Shown piece after piece: positions 1 to 10,550 of a stretch of 21,171 nucleotides of DNA. Source of the DNA: Reticulitermes lucifugus (Eukaryota > Arthropoda > Insecta > Blattodea > Rhinotermitidae). Position 1 is the stretch's first letter; each line of letters begins with the position of its first letter. Position numbers and translations under genes: made by a program. The stretch covers positions 19,231 through 40,401 of the forward strand of contig JAKCWW010003954.1 of the NCBI GenBank assembly GCA_026260175.1, in the 5' to 3' direction. The notes below the pieces were generated by a model that searched no databases, was not told the DNA's origin, and saw only the letters and a program-made list of their open reading frames with translations.

Positions 1-440
1 AACGAAAAATTCTGGGTGTGCACCTGCTGTCTGCACAGTCAGTGTTGTACAGTACATGTTATATACAATCCATTGTACATCAGCTGTTATTTTGTGAATT
101 GAAATCACACAGCTACATGATTTTTGCCTTAAACTTTTTGAAAATTTTTTGAACATAAAATTATTCAGTATAAAAATTTTTTACAAATATAGAAGGTTTT
201 TATGCATGAATGGTGAATAATCATGGTGTGACTTCATATTTTATAATATGTATGTTACATTTTTTGTTACATGAAGTATTTTTTGTACCTCTGCTTGTAG
301 GTCTTTTGACCATAGGAAATTTACGTGAATGTAATTTTCAAATTTGCTGGTCCTGATGTAGTGTTACACATTATATATTCTAGTATGATATAAAAATCAG
401 TGTATATCATTAAAGAGATTTATACTTGCCAGTGTTCATA
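1..440. other. Anonymous AT-rich DNA
   Basis: I see no coding signal, RNA gene or recognisable repeat here. It could be intron, intergenic DNA or the 3' UTR of a gene to the left. Confidence 0.4.
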
Positions 441-801
441 CAGTAGTCCGTCATCTGGACTACAAAGGGAAAGGGTGGTCTGGGTGACCTGGGAATCTGG
501 ACCACTGAGGGAAAACTCTGTGGTTAGGGAATATAAAAAAAAATCATCACTCAGAGCTAAGTACTAGTAGTGGCGGCGGCGGCGGTGGTGGAGGTGGTGC
601 TATGATTATTATGATAATCATACAGAGGAGGTAATCAAAGACTGGCTGCCTCTTCCTGTTTCACCCATGCCATACATCTCAGGGTACAGATTTTCATGGG
701 CTTCCCCCAGGTGGTGTGGCCCATTGACCAGATCACCTGCAGATCAGATTATTTTCAGTCCCCAATTGACCAGACCATCAGGGGATCCAGACCATATACT
801 G
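441..801. mobile_element. Possible degraded TIR element (pogo/Tigger-like ends)
   Basis: The left edge, TA-CAGTAGTCCGTCATCTGG, resembles Tigger-type ends. Near 801 the reverse complement reads CAGTATATGGTCTGG. Copies of TCTGG and GGTCTGG in both orientations lie near the ends. The right flank is AT, not the expected TA, and the match is imperfect. Confidence 0.3.
570..599. repeat. (GGC)n/(GGT)n microsatellite
   Basis: A short run of GGC triplets passes into GGT and GGA triplets, with an ATTATTATGATAAT tract just after it. It does not sit in any supported reading frame. Confidence 0.8.
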
Positions 802-1079
802 ATCTATGTTAATATTGTGTGTGGCTAAGTTGCCATGGTTGCTGATATATTTTGAATGTTTTTATTGTATAATTTTATTATTTTTAAAACTGGCTGTGGA
901 AACCGATATTTAAGTATTTTTACTGCCAGTTCTTACAGCTGTACCTCTAGAAATGTTGAAGATTTGCATGGCTGATTTTTGTTATGTCAAGCATCAGTGA
1001 TTGAATATTGTTAGAAGTATAAATGCAAATGTACACACCTGCAAATGATCATAAATTCTCTTCTTGCCTGAAGTATTAG

Positions 1080-1350
1080 CACTACAGTCCAGTAGGAGCT
1101 TTAGCCTTGTGGAGTTAACAGCTCTAGTCTTTCTAACCTTCACCACTAGGTGGAGGTGGGTTATCAGCTTCATATCCTGGATTCACACACGTACCCAGTA
1201 CCCACTAAATAAGGGCTGGACCTGGAATCTGGTCTGGACATGGTTGCATAGAGAAAAGCCTCTTTCCTACTCAGGAACTGAACTGTGATTCTCTGGTCAT
1301 TCAGCCTGTGACCTAGCCAGTTTCTTGTATCACATTACTTTCCAAAACAT
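1080..1350 (-). mobile_element. tRNA-derived SINE, copy 1 (diverged)
   Basis: On the minus strand a tRNA-like head (degraded box B CAGTTCAGTTCC, near 1273-1284) is followed by the shared body with ATGAAGCTGATAACCCACC and a GGTGAAGGTTAGAAAGA stretch. It is the same family as the copies at 1640, 3929, 4488 and 17745, and it abuts copy 2 head to head. Confidence 0.7.
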
Positions 1351-1354
1351 CCAA

Positions 1355-1545
1355 ACTGACTCTGGGGCACACTAGGCTTACTATTCAGTGGGTGCCAGGG
1401 CACTTTTCTGGGGGGACAGCAACCAAGGCATGATGTTGTCCACTACCATTTAGCGTGTAGGTTAAGCCTGACTGGAGCTGTAACTCTGCTCCCCCCCTAT
1501 ATGCCATCACGGTGTGGACAGGGACAACTTTACCTTTACTTTTAC
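1355..1545 (+). mobile_element. tRNA-derived SINE, copy 2 (body only)
   Basis: The plus strand carries the SINE body: CAGTGGGTGCCAGGGCAC, then AAGGCATGATGTTGTCCACT, then TTAAGCCTGACTGGAGCTG. It ends GGGACAACTTTACCTTTACT, the tail also seen after copy 5. The tRNA head is missing or unreadable. Confidence 0.65.
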
Positions 1546-1639
1546 TGTCCTAATAGGTTTTTAACTTTTCTTTTAGGCTTGTGTCAAGTCTAGAAATTCA
1601 GTGAGACAGGTTTGCTAATGCAGGCCACAAGTTGTAAAT

Positions 1640-1927
1640 ATTACACTTGTCCCTGTGTATGCATATGGACATGGAAGAGTGGAGGTATAGCTCCACTCTT
1701 TCTTAACATTGGCAATAGTTAGGAATGAGTGGTCAGCTTCATGCCTCAGCCAGTTTCCCTCTGGGGAAAGAGTCCCCACTACCCATTGAACAAGAGGCTG
1801 GGTGGGTCTTGGGGCCAGTCTGGGCACTGGAGAAGAAATAAATCTTTTGCCTCGGCCAGGATTTGAACCATAAGTCTCAGACTTCCAGCCCATAGCCTAG
1901 TCACTGTACTAACTACATCATCCCTGC
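1640..1927 (-). mobile_element. tRNA-derived SINE, copy 3 (full length)
   Basis: Read on the minus strand it starts with a tRNA-like head with a box A region (GTAGTTAGTACAGTGACTAG) and box B GGTTCAAATCC (1859-1869 on plus). The body carries CATGAAGCTGACCACTCA and AAGAAAGAGTGGAGCTATAC. The open frame across it has no protein similarity I recognise. Confidence 0.85.
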
Positions 1928-1993
1928 TCTAGTTATATACATTGAAATTCAAATAATTTTACAACAAAAAATGCAAAATAATTTCAGGAATAA

Positions 1994-3230
1994 TTATAAG
2001 TATACAGTCATCAAATATCCAAATCGTGCAAGACGAAGGTATTTTAAATACATATAATTTAAAACAAAATAATACTGTACATGTGTGTGGCAGTTGAGCA
2101 CATGCCTGCATACTGAAAACTTTTTAACCTGCAGACTTATCAAAGATGTGACATGTATATTAAGTACAAATGTAAAAGCATTTTGAGAAATGTAGTGCTT
2201 CAGCCACAATGGGAAATGCTGTGTGTTGCCGGTTGCTCGTATAATGATGACACATAATGTTTCAGATGATCGTCAGATGGTAGGGACTATAATAAGATTA
2301 ATGGGACCTGCTGTACATCAGAATTAAAAGTGACCGGCACTGCAAAAGCAACGGGTACTGAATGATGACTTCCTGGAACTGACAAGATGGTACTTTGCTG
2401 ATGTATTTGTGGATAAAATAGCTATAACTGTGATATGGATGACTTTTAATGTTTAGTTATTACAACTGAGCAAGTTAGTTCAAGTTGGTAACTTTTTATC
2501 TTGAAATCTGGAGGTGCCATTTTAAACAACAGCTGGGACATTGGCTACCATATATATATATATATATACCAAGGATTGTCATGGATTTCCTCAGTCCCAC
2601 AAGGTGAATGGTGTGATGGTTTAGCTGTTTCTAACATTTCAGGAGTGACATGATTTAAAATTTGCAGCATTAGACAGGGAGTGAATGGGGCAGGTGGTTT
2701 GTGTTCGTCAGGCACCACACTTATGCTAGTACTAAACAGTGTAGTGGGATTTTTTCACCATCACCTTCTGTAATGTGATAGCCTGATAAGGTACCATCAC
2801 CAAAAACAGCATTGCTTTGAAGTAGGCCACAACAGTTTTAACACTAGATCATTAAGATCGACCAAATATGATCATTCTTTCATATTACTGTATTCGATTG
2901 TAAATAACCCCTGCAATTGATACAGCATCCATAAACATCTATCTTCATCATCATCCTTTTCAGACTTCAATCCGGCTGGGTGGTCTTACATCACCCTCTC
3001 CATTCTTGGATCTTCCTGCCATTTCTTCAGAGTAGAAGAGAAAATTAATGTTGGCAATATCAGTTCAGGCCAAGTGATAAGAGAAAGTCAATAGGAAAGT
3101 AATTGTGCATCTAGGAACTGCAAAATCTCTGCTCTTTCTAGCTCTGTCATGGATAGAACATATGAATATATGCACTGTAATGTCTCATATTTGATGAATT
3201 GTGTGTAATATATATATTTATATACATACT
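1994..3230. other. Anonymous AT-rich DNA
   Basis: There is no supported gene. Apart from an (AT)n run at about 2551-2568 I see only weak low-complexity stretches, such as the CATCATCAT tract near 2945. Short open frames here have no recognisable similarity. Confidence 0.5.
2551..2568. repeat. (AT)n microsatellite
   Basis: An uninterrupted alternating AT run, likely to be polymorphic in length. Confidence 0.85.
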
Positions 3231-3232
3231 CA

Positions 3233-3411
3233 GCCTTTGTTTTATGCCCTAGTGGGGTGTAAATCAAAAATGATATTCCCATAAGAAATGGACTTGAATC
3301 AATGCAGAAAAACCAGCCACAGGGTGTTAAACCAAATATGAGAGAGCGCAAATTAAGAAGTGGTGTAAATTGACAAAGGGCGTTAAAGCAGAAAGGTGCA
3401 AAACAAGGGTT
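3233..3411. mobile_element. Short TIR repeat (MITE-like), copy A
   Basis: A repeat of about 180 bp with inverted ends: left GCCTTTGTTTTATGCC, right reading inward as CCTTGTTTTGCACC. It shares its whole length, in the same orientation, with 19690-19887. Shared blocks include GGGTGTAAATCAAAA, TGATATTCCCAT and TTAAGAAGTGGTGTAAA / ATAAGAAGTGGTGTAAA. No target duplication or superfamily is evident. Confidence 0.7.
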
Positions 3412-3413
3412 GG

Positions 3414-3428
3414 GTGTGTGTGTGTGTA
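3414..3428. repeat. (GT)n microsatellite
   Basis: A short GTGTGTGTGTGTGT run just beyond the right end of the MITE-like repeat. Confidence 0.7.
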
Positions 3429-3654
3429 GGATGAAGAATTGTTAGGAATGTTCCAGGTACTCTGGGATTTCCTGTTGTCATTCATCTACAGTAGTTCATA
3501 AAATGCACTAATGACAGAACTACATGTACAGCACTGTTCATACAGCTGTCTTGAATCATTGTTATTAGGTCTTTACAGAGGCAGCACCTGTAGCAAAATG
3601 AAGGTCATTCTTCGTCGCTGATCCCAAGTGTGACAAATTATTAGCTAATTTGTT

Positions 3655-3915
3655 TGGCAAAGGTGTAGGTACCAGTAGTGGTGGTGGACTGCATAAGAAG
3701 AAGGTAAGAATCAGGTATTCATATTGTGTAATAGTACTTCACTCACAAGTTTCTTATTTCAGACGTTTTACTATTGGCGAATTAGGGCTGATTTTTTTTA
3801 TGACAGCGTAGGTCCCAGTAATGGTGATAGCACTAGAGAGAGGAAATTAAAATTTAGGTACTTTTAGTCTAAATATTTATAATTATATTTCACTAGTAAG
3901 TTTATTACTGGTACA
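3655..3915. repeat. Two degenerate direct copies, about 143 bp apart
   Basis: The segment from about 3661 (GTAGGTACCAGTAGTGGTGG) is loosely repeated from about 3804 (GTAGGTCCCAGTAATGGTGA). Each is followed by a purine-rich stretch, then a GGTA and a TTTCACTnnnAAGTTT-type block. Open stretches with splice-like flanks (3618-3703, 3764-3858) are explained by this repeat. Confidence 0.45.
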
Positions 3916-3928
3916 TTTTGAAATATGT

Positions 3929-4197
3929 GGGCCGGAATAGCATAGTCAGTATAGTGACTTGCTACAGGCTGGACGGTGCAAGGATCGAATCCTGGTGGTG
4001 GTGAGATTTTCCGCACCTGTCCAGACCGGACCTGGGGCCCACCCAGCCTCCAATACATTGGGTACCGGGTCATTTCCTGGGGTAAAGCGGCAGAGCATGG
4101 CCTTAACCACCCACCTCCATCTAGGGCCGAGGTTAAAGAAGGAGTAGAGTACACCCCCTCTGTGTCTTCATGGCAGGTTATAGGGTGAATTTTACTT
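3929..4197 (+). mobile_element. tRNA-derived SINE, copy 4 (full length)
   Basis: The head GGCCGGAATAGCATAGTCAG with box A-like bases is followed by box B GGATCGAATCC (3982-3992). The body reads CCTCCAATACATTGGGTACC, GGCCTTAACCACCCACCTCC and GCCGAGGTTAAAGAAGGAGT. The body is colinear with the other copies. Overlapping open frames on both strands are by-products. Confidence 0.88.
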
Positions 4198-4487
4198 CAC
4201 TTTGCATTTTGAAATATGACCATCTAAGATGGCTTGCATGTCTTGTCCAGCGGACTTGAGCACGATCAACACCCTGTGGCTTATCCACCTTAATTTTAAA
4301 ATTAAACATAGGCAGTAATAATGACTGTAATAGTGACTTTTGTAACTTAAGGTCTAACTCCCCAGCAGACATTCAACACTGAGGACTGTGACTGTATTTT
4401 ACTCTAAAATGTGGATCTTGTATGCACTCCTAATAAATATAATAAATATCATGTGTGATCCATAATAACTCATGAAGGGACATAAGC

Positions 4488-4755
4488 TGGCTGGACAAGC
4501 TTAGCATTTAGGTCTTCTGGGTTGTCACACCATGCAGTCTTTGAAATGGTTCCTAGTAGGGACAAAGCTTCTCCAAAGCATGAAACTGGCCCTGTGGCCC
4601 ATGCAGCCTCCTATTCCGTGGGTACCAGGGGACCTTTGCCCGGTGGTAAACCCTGTTGGGGCATGAAGCTGACCACTCATCCCAATCTAGTGCTGAGTGG
4701 AGCCATATCTCCACCCTGCATGTTTTCAATAGCATACAAAGGGACAACTTTACAG
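4488..4755 (+). mobile_element. tRNA-derived SINE, copy 5
   Basis: The head is diverged: GCTTAGCATTTAGG, then GAAATGGTTCC as box B. The body is well kept: GGCCCATGCAGCCTCC, CGTGGGTACCAGGGG, GCATGAAGCTGACCACTCAT. It ends near AGGGACAACTTTACAGC. Confidence 0.82.
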
Positions 4756-4874
4756 CTAGATGAATAACAGAAGGACAAATGACATGTTAGCAGGAGAAGT
4801 TCAAGGGTTCCTTAATCGTGAAGTCAAGTCAGTGGGTACTAACTTATCAATGTGTAGAAAAGATATAGTATGTA

Positions 4875-5043
4875 CAGTAGAACACGGTTATAACGACATC
4901 GGTTTGTGCGACACCACGTCTATAGCGTCGCATATTTTGTGGTACCAATTTTTTCCTCACTGTTAACAATAACATTATACTCCTCAGTTATAACGACACA
5001 AAATATTCAGTCCCTTTCATGACATTATAACAGAGTTCAACTG
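4875..5043. mobile_element. pogo/Tigger-type MITE, 169 bp, TA target site
   Basis: The ends are inverted: CAGTAGAAC...GGTTATAACG on the left and, reading in from the right, CAGTTGAAC...TGTTATAATG; 17 of the first 21 positions match. A TA dinucleotide flanks both sides (4873-4874 and 5044-5045), the Tc1/mariner target. TATAACGAC occurs again inside (4985-4995 region). It has no coding capacity, so it would have been moved by a transposase from elsewhere. Confidence 0.85.
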
Positions 5044-5045
5044 TA

Positions 5046-6371
5046 TTATGGACCCCTAATGTGCCATCCATTCATATAGTCAGATTCTCCATTCATGTTT
5101 TTTCAAAGTGGGTTGTAAGGTAGTTACAGTTCTTCTGTAAGATGGTAATGTAAGAATATATTTATTTCCAACTAACTGCACATCTGTTGGTTAATGTATA
5201 TTATTACTTATTCAGCATGTTTAATAATAATAATAGCCATCCTCACAGAGACTGAAGACACAAAGGAGCATTTGATGCTAAAACATATTGCCAATTGTAC
5301 TTGGTATGTTAATACATTATAAAATATGTTAATACATTATAAAATTAAATGGCTGAGATAACAATATTTGATATTAAATGATTACTAAAATTAGGTTGAA
5401 ATTGTACAATATTTGTATTAGCATCTATATGTATTTCTTTTCATTCAAACATCTAAAAGCACATTGTTGGAACACTGTACTCGTATCAGAGAAGTAATAA
5501 TATGCATATTAACCAATATATGTGCAGTTTGTTGGAAATAAATACATTCTTACATATATCTATTGCACAGAAGATGTATAATGTTAAACTGGTAATGAAA
5601 GAAGTTTACATGTTTGGATAAACATTTGAAAGTTTGCTTTAATAGTAATAATATATTCCTTTTTCATGAATTATCTCTGCCCTACTCACTAATGTTATAG
5701 CATCACTATTACTAAGAGTTCTTAGTCACTCTATTTTAATGCAAAAGAAATTTAAATAGTTTGTCTCTGTATTTAATTGCACTGCTATGAGGTGTATTGA
5801 TAGACATGACAAATCCTGGTTTTATGAAGCATACAAGCATGCAAAGAACACATGGCTTTTAATGTGCCTAAAATGTAATTAAAGCAAAAATGCCAATAAA
5901 ATACAAGTAGACGTTGGATTGCAAGTAAAACTGTTTAAGCTACAAACATTTTGACAGCTTAATTTTCTATCAAACAGATATATCTGAATTAAGTTGTACA
6001 AGTAAAGTATGAATTTGCATTTCTTCATATCTGCCTGCATTTAGCCATTGATGCCATGCCTTTAAACCCACATTCATATTTATGCACCTCAGGTCAATGA
6101 TAACATTAGAGAGGCCAATTTCAAAATGTGTTTGCATATTAACATGCAGTCTGTAACAGACAGCTTACCTTCAAACATTATTGCCATAAGACAAATACAG
6201 TTTTGTATATGTCTCTTTGCTTCTTACCTCCACCTTCCTCGCATATGATTGCTCAGAATCCTGCTATGGTCCACCTTATCCTTTTATCCCTGTCATTTTA
6301 TCCTCGTGTGCTTATAGTAGCCTGAAAATGGAGGAATCAGGTTCCTCTGAAATGTTGATAAATTTCTATTA
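5046..6371. other. Anonymous AT-rich DNA
   Basis: No exon, RNA gene or dispersed repeat was recognised. It contains an exact 20-bp tandem duplication (5306-5345). Confidence 0.5.
5306..5345. repeat. Exact 20-bp tandem duplication
   Basis: The unit ATGTTAATACATTATAAAAT occurs twice without a difference (5306-5325, 5326-5345), which points to a recent slippage or duplication event. Confidence 0.9.
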
Positions 6372-6379
6372 GGTTACAC

Positions 6380-6639
6380 CAGTGCTTTTCAGTTGGTGGT
6401 ACGTGAAATTATTTCAGAATCACAGTGTTTTTCGTAATTCAATTTTAAAGATGTTAATCACATTACCGAAATTATTTTAGATGTGTTTAAATGAAATGAA
6501 AAAGATTTATGAATTATTTATTAAGTTAAACTAGAAAAGTACAAACTTTATGTTGTTAATATTTTCACTACCTGGTGGTACGCATGAATGTTCTGTTCGT
6601 GGTAGTGGTGTGCAAGGGAAAGAAGGTTGAAAAGCACTG
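6380..6639. mobile_element. hAT-type MITE, 260 bp, with 8-bp target duplication
   Basis: Both ends carry the same 12-bp terminal inverted repeat CAGTGCTTTTCA. The flanks are GGTTACAC (6372-6379) and GGCTACAC (6640-6647), a 7/8 match of the 8-bp length typical of hAT elements. GGTGGTACG appears beside the left end and again near 6574. No open frame of transposase type lies inside. Confidence 0.9.
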
Positions 6640-6647
6640 GGCTACAC

Positions 6648-6997
6648 AAGTGTCACATCACAGAAAACAGTGCTTCCTCATAACTGATTTTGTTGAATAT
6701 GTTTTCATAAAATAACATTATTGAGGTTTTGACCCATGATTAACAAAATGTATGATCTGTATTTTCTTCATACTTTACAACCAGAAGATACTGCAATTTT
6801 AAATATATTCCAAATATTTATTTTCATATACTATTAAATCTAAATGGATAGTTTTTAAGATGTACTTGTTATGTTGGAAAAACTTCATGGATGTAGTACA
6901 GAACACCAAGCACAGACAAAACTACTGTTCACAAATATTCAAACTGTGAAGTTGTCCATTTGCTCAAACTGCATGACCTATAAAGACACGACATATT
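6648..6997. other. Anonymous AT-rich DNA
   Basis: I see nothing recognisable between the hAT-type and piggyBac-type MITEs. Confidence 0.5.
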
Positions 6998-7001
6998 TTA
7001 A

Positions 7002-7329
7002 CCTTCTGGCACCAGAACTCAATGCCCAGAGATAATGTGTGGCAGACCAAAATTTAAACTGAGGTTGTGTAAGAGCAGTCATATTTATAGAACATCCAGC
7101 ATTTTGGGCATCACACTGTGCAATAGATATATGTAATGTTCAGCATTTTGGGCATCATGCTGTGCAACAGTTATGTGTAATGTTCAGCATTTTTGGCATC
7201 ACACTGTGCAATAGTTACATGTAACTTTCAGTACTTTGGGCATCACACTGTACAATAGATATATGTAATGTTTGGCATTTTGGGCACCACACTGTGCAGT
7301 AGATATATGAAATGTTCAGCGCCAAAGGG
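7002..7329. mobile_element. piggyBac-type MITE, 328 bp, TTAA target site
   Basis: TTAA flanks both ends (6998-7001 and 7330-7333). The left end is CCTTCTGGCACC and the right end read inward is CCCTTTGGCGCT, 8 of 12 identical. CCCTTTG next to TTAA is usual for piggyBac-like elements. Most of the interior is a tandem array (7097-7316). It has no coding capacity. Confidence 0.75.
7097..7316. repeat. Minisatellite: five units of exactly 44 bp
   Basis: Units start at 7097, 7141, 7185, 7229 and 7273; each begins CAGCATTTTGGGCATCACAC or a close variant. There is no length variation between units. The array stops where the right terminal repeat starts, and that terminal repeat begins with the same CAGC preceded by AATGTT. 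Confidence 0.92.
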
Positions 7330-7333
7330 TTAA

Positions 7334-10300
7334 ATCAAGCATTCCTACAGACACAATGCCAGCACAAACTGAGTCTTTCATAGTTTTTGTTAATATGAAA
7401 ACACAAACATGTGTTCAGTTCAGAGCAAGAGGCAGATCACGATTCTGAATAGTTATACAAACAAAATAGATCATGGTGAAGCAATTTAATGCCATTATGT
7501 CGGAAACAAAGAATAGTTTCCTTTACGCCAAAAGAATGTGCAAACACGAAATTACTTCAAGAGTTTCATCCAAAATAGAAATAACTTCAAAATGCATTCT
7601 AATTAGAAATTCACACTGCTATCATTATGTGAAAACTAAAATGCCATCTACAGCTAATATACATATATGTATATATACTTATTCATTTATAAAACAATAT
7701 TTTATTTTCAAGTATTGTAGTAATAGCAGAGCAACAATGCAGAATAATTAGTTTTCCTTCCACATGGCTAACAGGCTCATAGAAATGCTCCTAGATTTAC
7801 AAGTTACTCAAGATAAAATATATGTGCCAGTACAGTACCATTCCTGACTCCCCACATCTGGATGAATATTATTATACTGATACTTGAAGTTTGTACAAAG
7901 TGGAGACATGTATGTGTGCTGCCAAACTGTGGTACATAGGAGCTGCAACATCAAACACAAAGGCTAAAGTTGGTTTTGTACTGCAGCAGAATGTATCTGT
8001 TCTGACAATACTCATGTATTTGATATTGTAAAAATCTAAAAAGGCACCATCTCAATGCATTGCCTAGATTTCTAGTCCTTCAGATATATTGCTATTATTC
8101 ATGTTACTGTATTCTATCTGTTTCAAGAATGTACGGATTTTGTATTAAATCTGGCATATACAACCTCAAAGTTTTCCACAGTTGCTACATTTGTGTTGAC
8201 TTACAAGTATGTCATAAATACCAAATTTCACTTGCCTTGCTCAAAGAATTCATTAGTTATTGCTATCACATTTAAAGCTATAAGAAAGACTGCACAGCTA
8301 TGTTGTTTTTACATTCTAAACAATTACCTTACAAGAGCTGCATATTTTTCCAACATGTTACTACAATGCAGCATTTCAAAATCGTACATTGTCACTTGCG
8401 CCTCACAAATTAGCAGATATGCCATGTTATTGCTCACCATAAGGAATCAGATATAACAAAACCCAGATGGCTCCCTATGGCATAATATTCACAGCATGTT
8501 ACATGATAATCAGTGAACTGGTAAAGGAAAGAAGGCTGTATTTCATTTAGGCCTAATGTACATATCTTAAAAAAATATTTTTATGTGATATGAATGCCAC
8601 CAGCTTCATTTTCCCATCTCAGTAAACATTTGCCATTCATTATGTGAAAAAAAAACTAAAGCCTTATCACAAGACAGCAGCTTGCTGCTACAAATGACTG
8701 GTGTTGTCAGATGTGATGCCTTGTAGTGGCTGCAGTAACAGACCCATGCAAACTAAACTGCTAGTGCAGCAGTGATTATTGCAGCCAATTCGTACAGCAG
8801 TCGCACAGTTTCACTCCACTAGCAGAACCATACCTTCACAGTGATCATAACCCACACCATTATTTCTTATTAGTCAGTTGATAGAAACATGTTAAATACA
8901 AATTTTTACAGGGGCCATGTACTTTTAAATTTGAATGTTTTTGAAGATTACACAGAATACCCATTTCCACTTAGGCATGAAAGATAAATGAATGTAATAT
9001 TTATGCCAAAGCTGTTTTAATGCCAGAATTAAAAATTCAGCTTATAAATTTGTGTATCTTTGTCAACTAAAGAGTTAATAAGAAGAGAAGTGACTGATAA
9101 AGTGATGTCAATATCATGCCTTTACATATCCCCAGCATGCACAGATTTGCATATGCTATGGCTACAGGTTTCCCCATCTACAGTGATGTTATGAAAAAAA
9201 CTGGACAAATAATCAATACAAGATCATGGAAAACAGAAGATGTCTGAACAAAAGCAATGGCATGGAACAAAACTGCCCCTTATTTATGCATTTGTGACAA
9301 AAAGTCCTTAGAATTTTTCTCCTCATTTATTATACAACCATTAAATTAAACATACATGTGATGTTACATTTGCATAACATTTGGAGTTTAAAAGTTAGCC
9401 TGGTGAGTACAGACTGTAAGAATATACTATCTAACTGCATGGTGTTAATATATAGCAATGAGGAGCTACACCTGATGTTCTTAAAAAAAACTCACATAAA
9501 CGTAACCACTGGAATGGACATGCCTTGCAATAAACATAATAATTACAGGATATATATCTTCCAAATTAATGGTAATTATCTGTTGCTGAAGTGTCACTAT
9601 CAGAATTTATTTATAATCAGTATTTACCAGTTAAGTAACATTTCATCCTCTAATACCAAAGAAATTCACAGGGATTTTAGCATGCCCCTCTGACTAAGCA
9701 TGAAATGTGGAAGCAAACGTCTTTGAGAACATAGTGCTCATTAGTAAAATGTTTCATACTGTCACTCTTTACCCAGATTCCATACAGTAAAGGACAAACT
9801 TTGAAGAGTGTAGGACCTGTCACCCTTTTCTGAACAAAACATGTCCAGTAAGTAACTAGCCTGATATATGAATAGGAAATTACTGTCTGAATGTTGCAGC
9901 TTCAGTGTTAATACGTCAGGTCTGAAAAATGAAAATATCTGGTGCACAAATAACCACGAAGTTTCAGAGAAAGTTCTCTCCACTTAAGGTTTCTCATTCT
10001 TCTTGGGAACAAATGACAAAGAGTAATTTTAATTAATCTTGACATTTTATATAAAATATGAAAATATAAATCATGTTGCACAGTAGCATATTATGTAGGA
10101 TGTTTTCATACTACACTCACATGTCATGAACTTTGGAATGTGCTATTAATTAATTAATGTATCCTCATATCCTTGAACACTCAACTATTATATGTTGTGA
10201 CCCATTTCTCTTAGAAATCAACAGAACATCTAGCATTCAAGAACAAAGACCTTGCCTATAAACATTCCTAAGCCTAGACATTGTAAAGATGCACTAATTA

Positions 10301-10550
10301 TAATGTCCTGAAGTGAACATCCAGATGAGGGGAAGATTGGACTTAAATTTGTATGTGTGTCAAGAGCTGCTTTAAAAAAACAACTACCATTATTGTCCAG
10401 ATTTATTCTTCATCCCATTCGAAGACAATGAAAACACTGGGCCTGTTTTTTTTTTTAATAAGATGAGATTTCTGGAATTAATTACTCTTTAAAGCATCAA
10501 GAAGCATCTACACTTGCAGAAATCCATTCATCTTCAACTCAAAATTACAA
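7334..10550. other. Long AT-rich gene-free stretch
   Basis: No exon with recognisable protein similarity, RNA gene or dispersed repeat was found over 3.2 kb on either strand. The longest open frames (7473-7751, 9358-9693) look random: rich in K, N, I, Y and H, with no motif. It lies downstream of Snx3, so part could be an extended Snx3 3' UTR. It could equally be intergenic. Confidence 0.5.

Noticed and set aside
3618..3703. An open stretch reading ADPKCDKLLANLFGKGVG before a GTAAG donor, and a second at 3764-3858 after TTTCAG.
   Set aside because: They look like exons, but the two segments are partial copies of the same degenerate direct repeat, and the translation matches no family I recognise.
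3864..4188. Open frames on both strands across the SINE at 3929, and similar ones at 1615-1893, 4522-4767 and 17729-17971.
   Set aside because: They are translations of SINE sequence with no start context or family similarity.
7097..7316. Regularly spaced repeats that could suggest a CRISPR array.
   Set aside because: Units abut without spacers, the genome is eukaryotic, and the array lies inside a TTAA-flanked element; it is a minisatellite.
9358..9693. 111-codon open frame on the plus strand.
   Set aside because: Composition is that of random AT-rich DNA, with no motif and no splice or family support. The 7473-7751 frame was rejected for the same reason.
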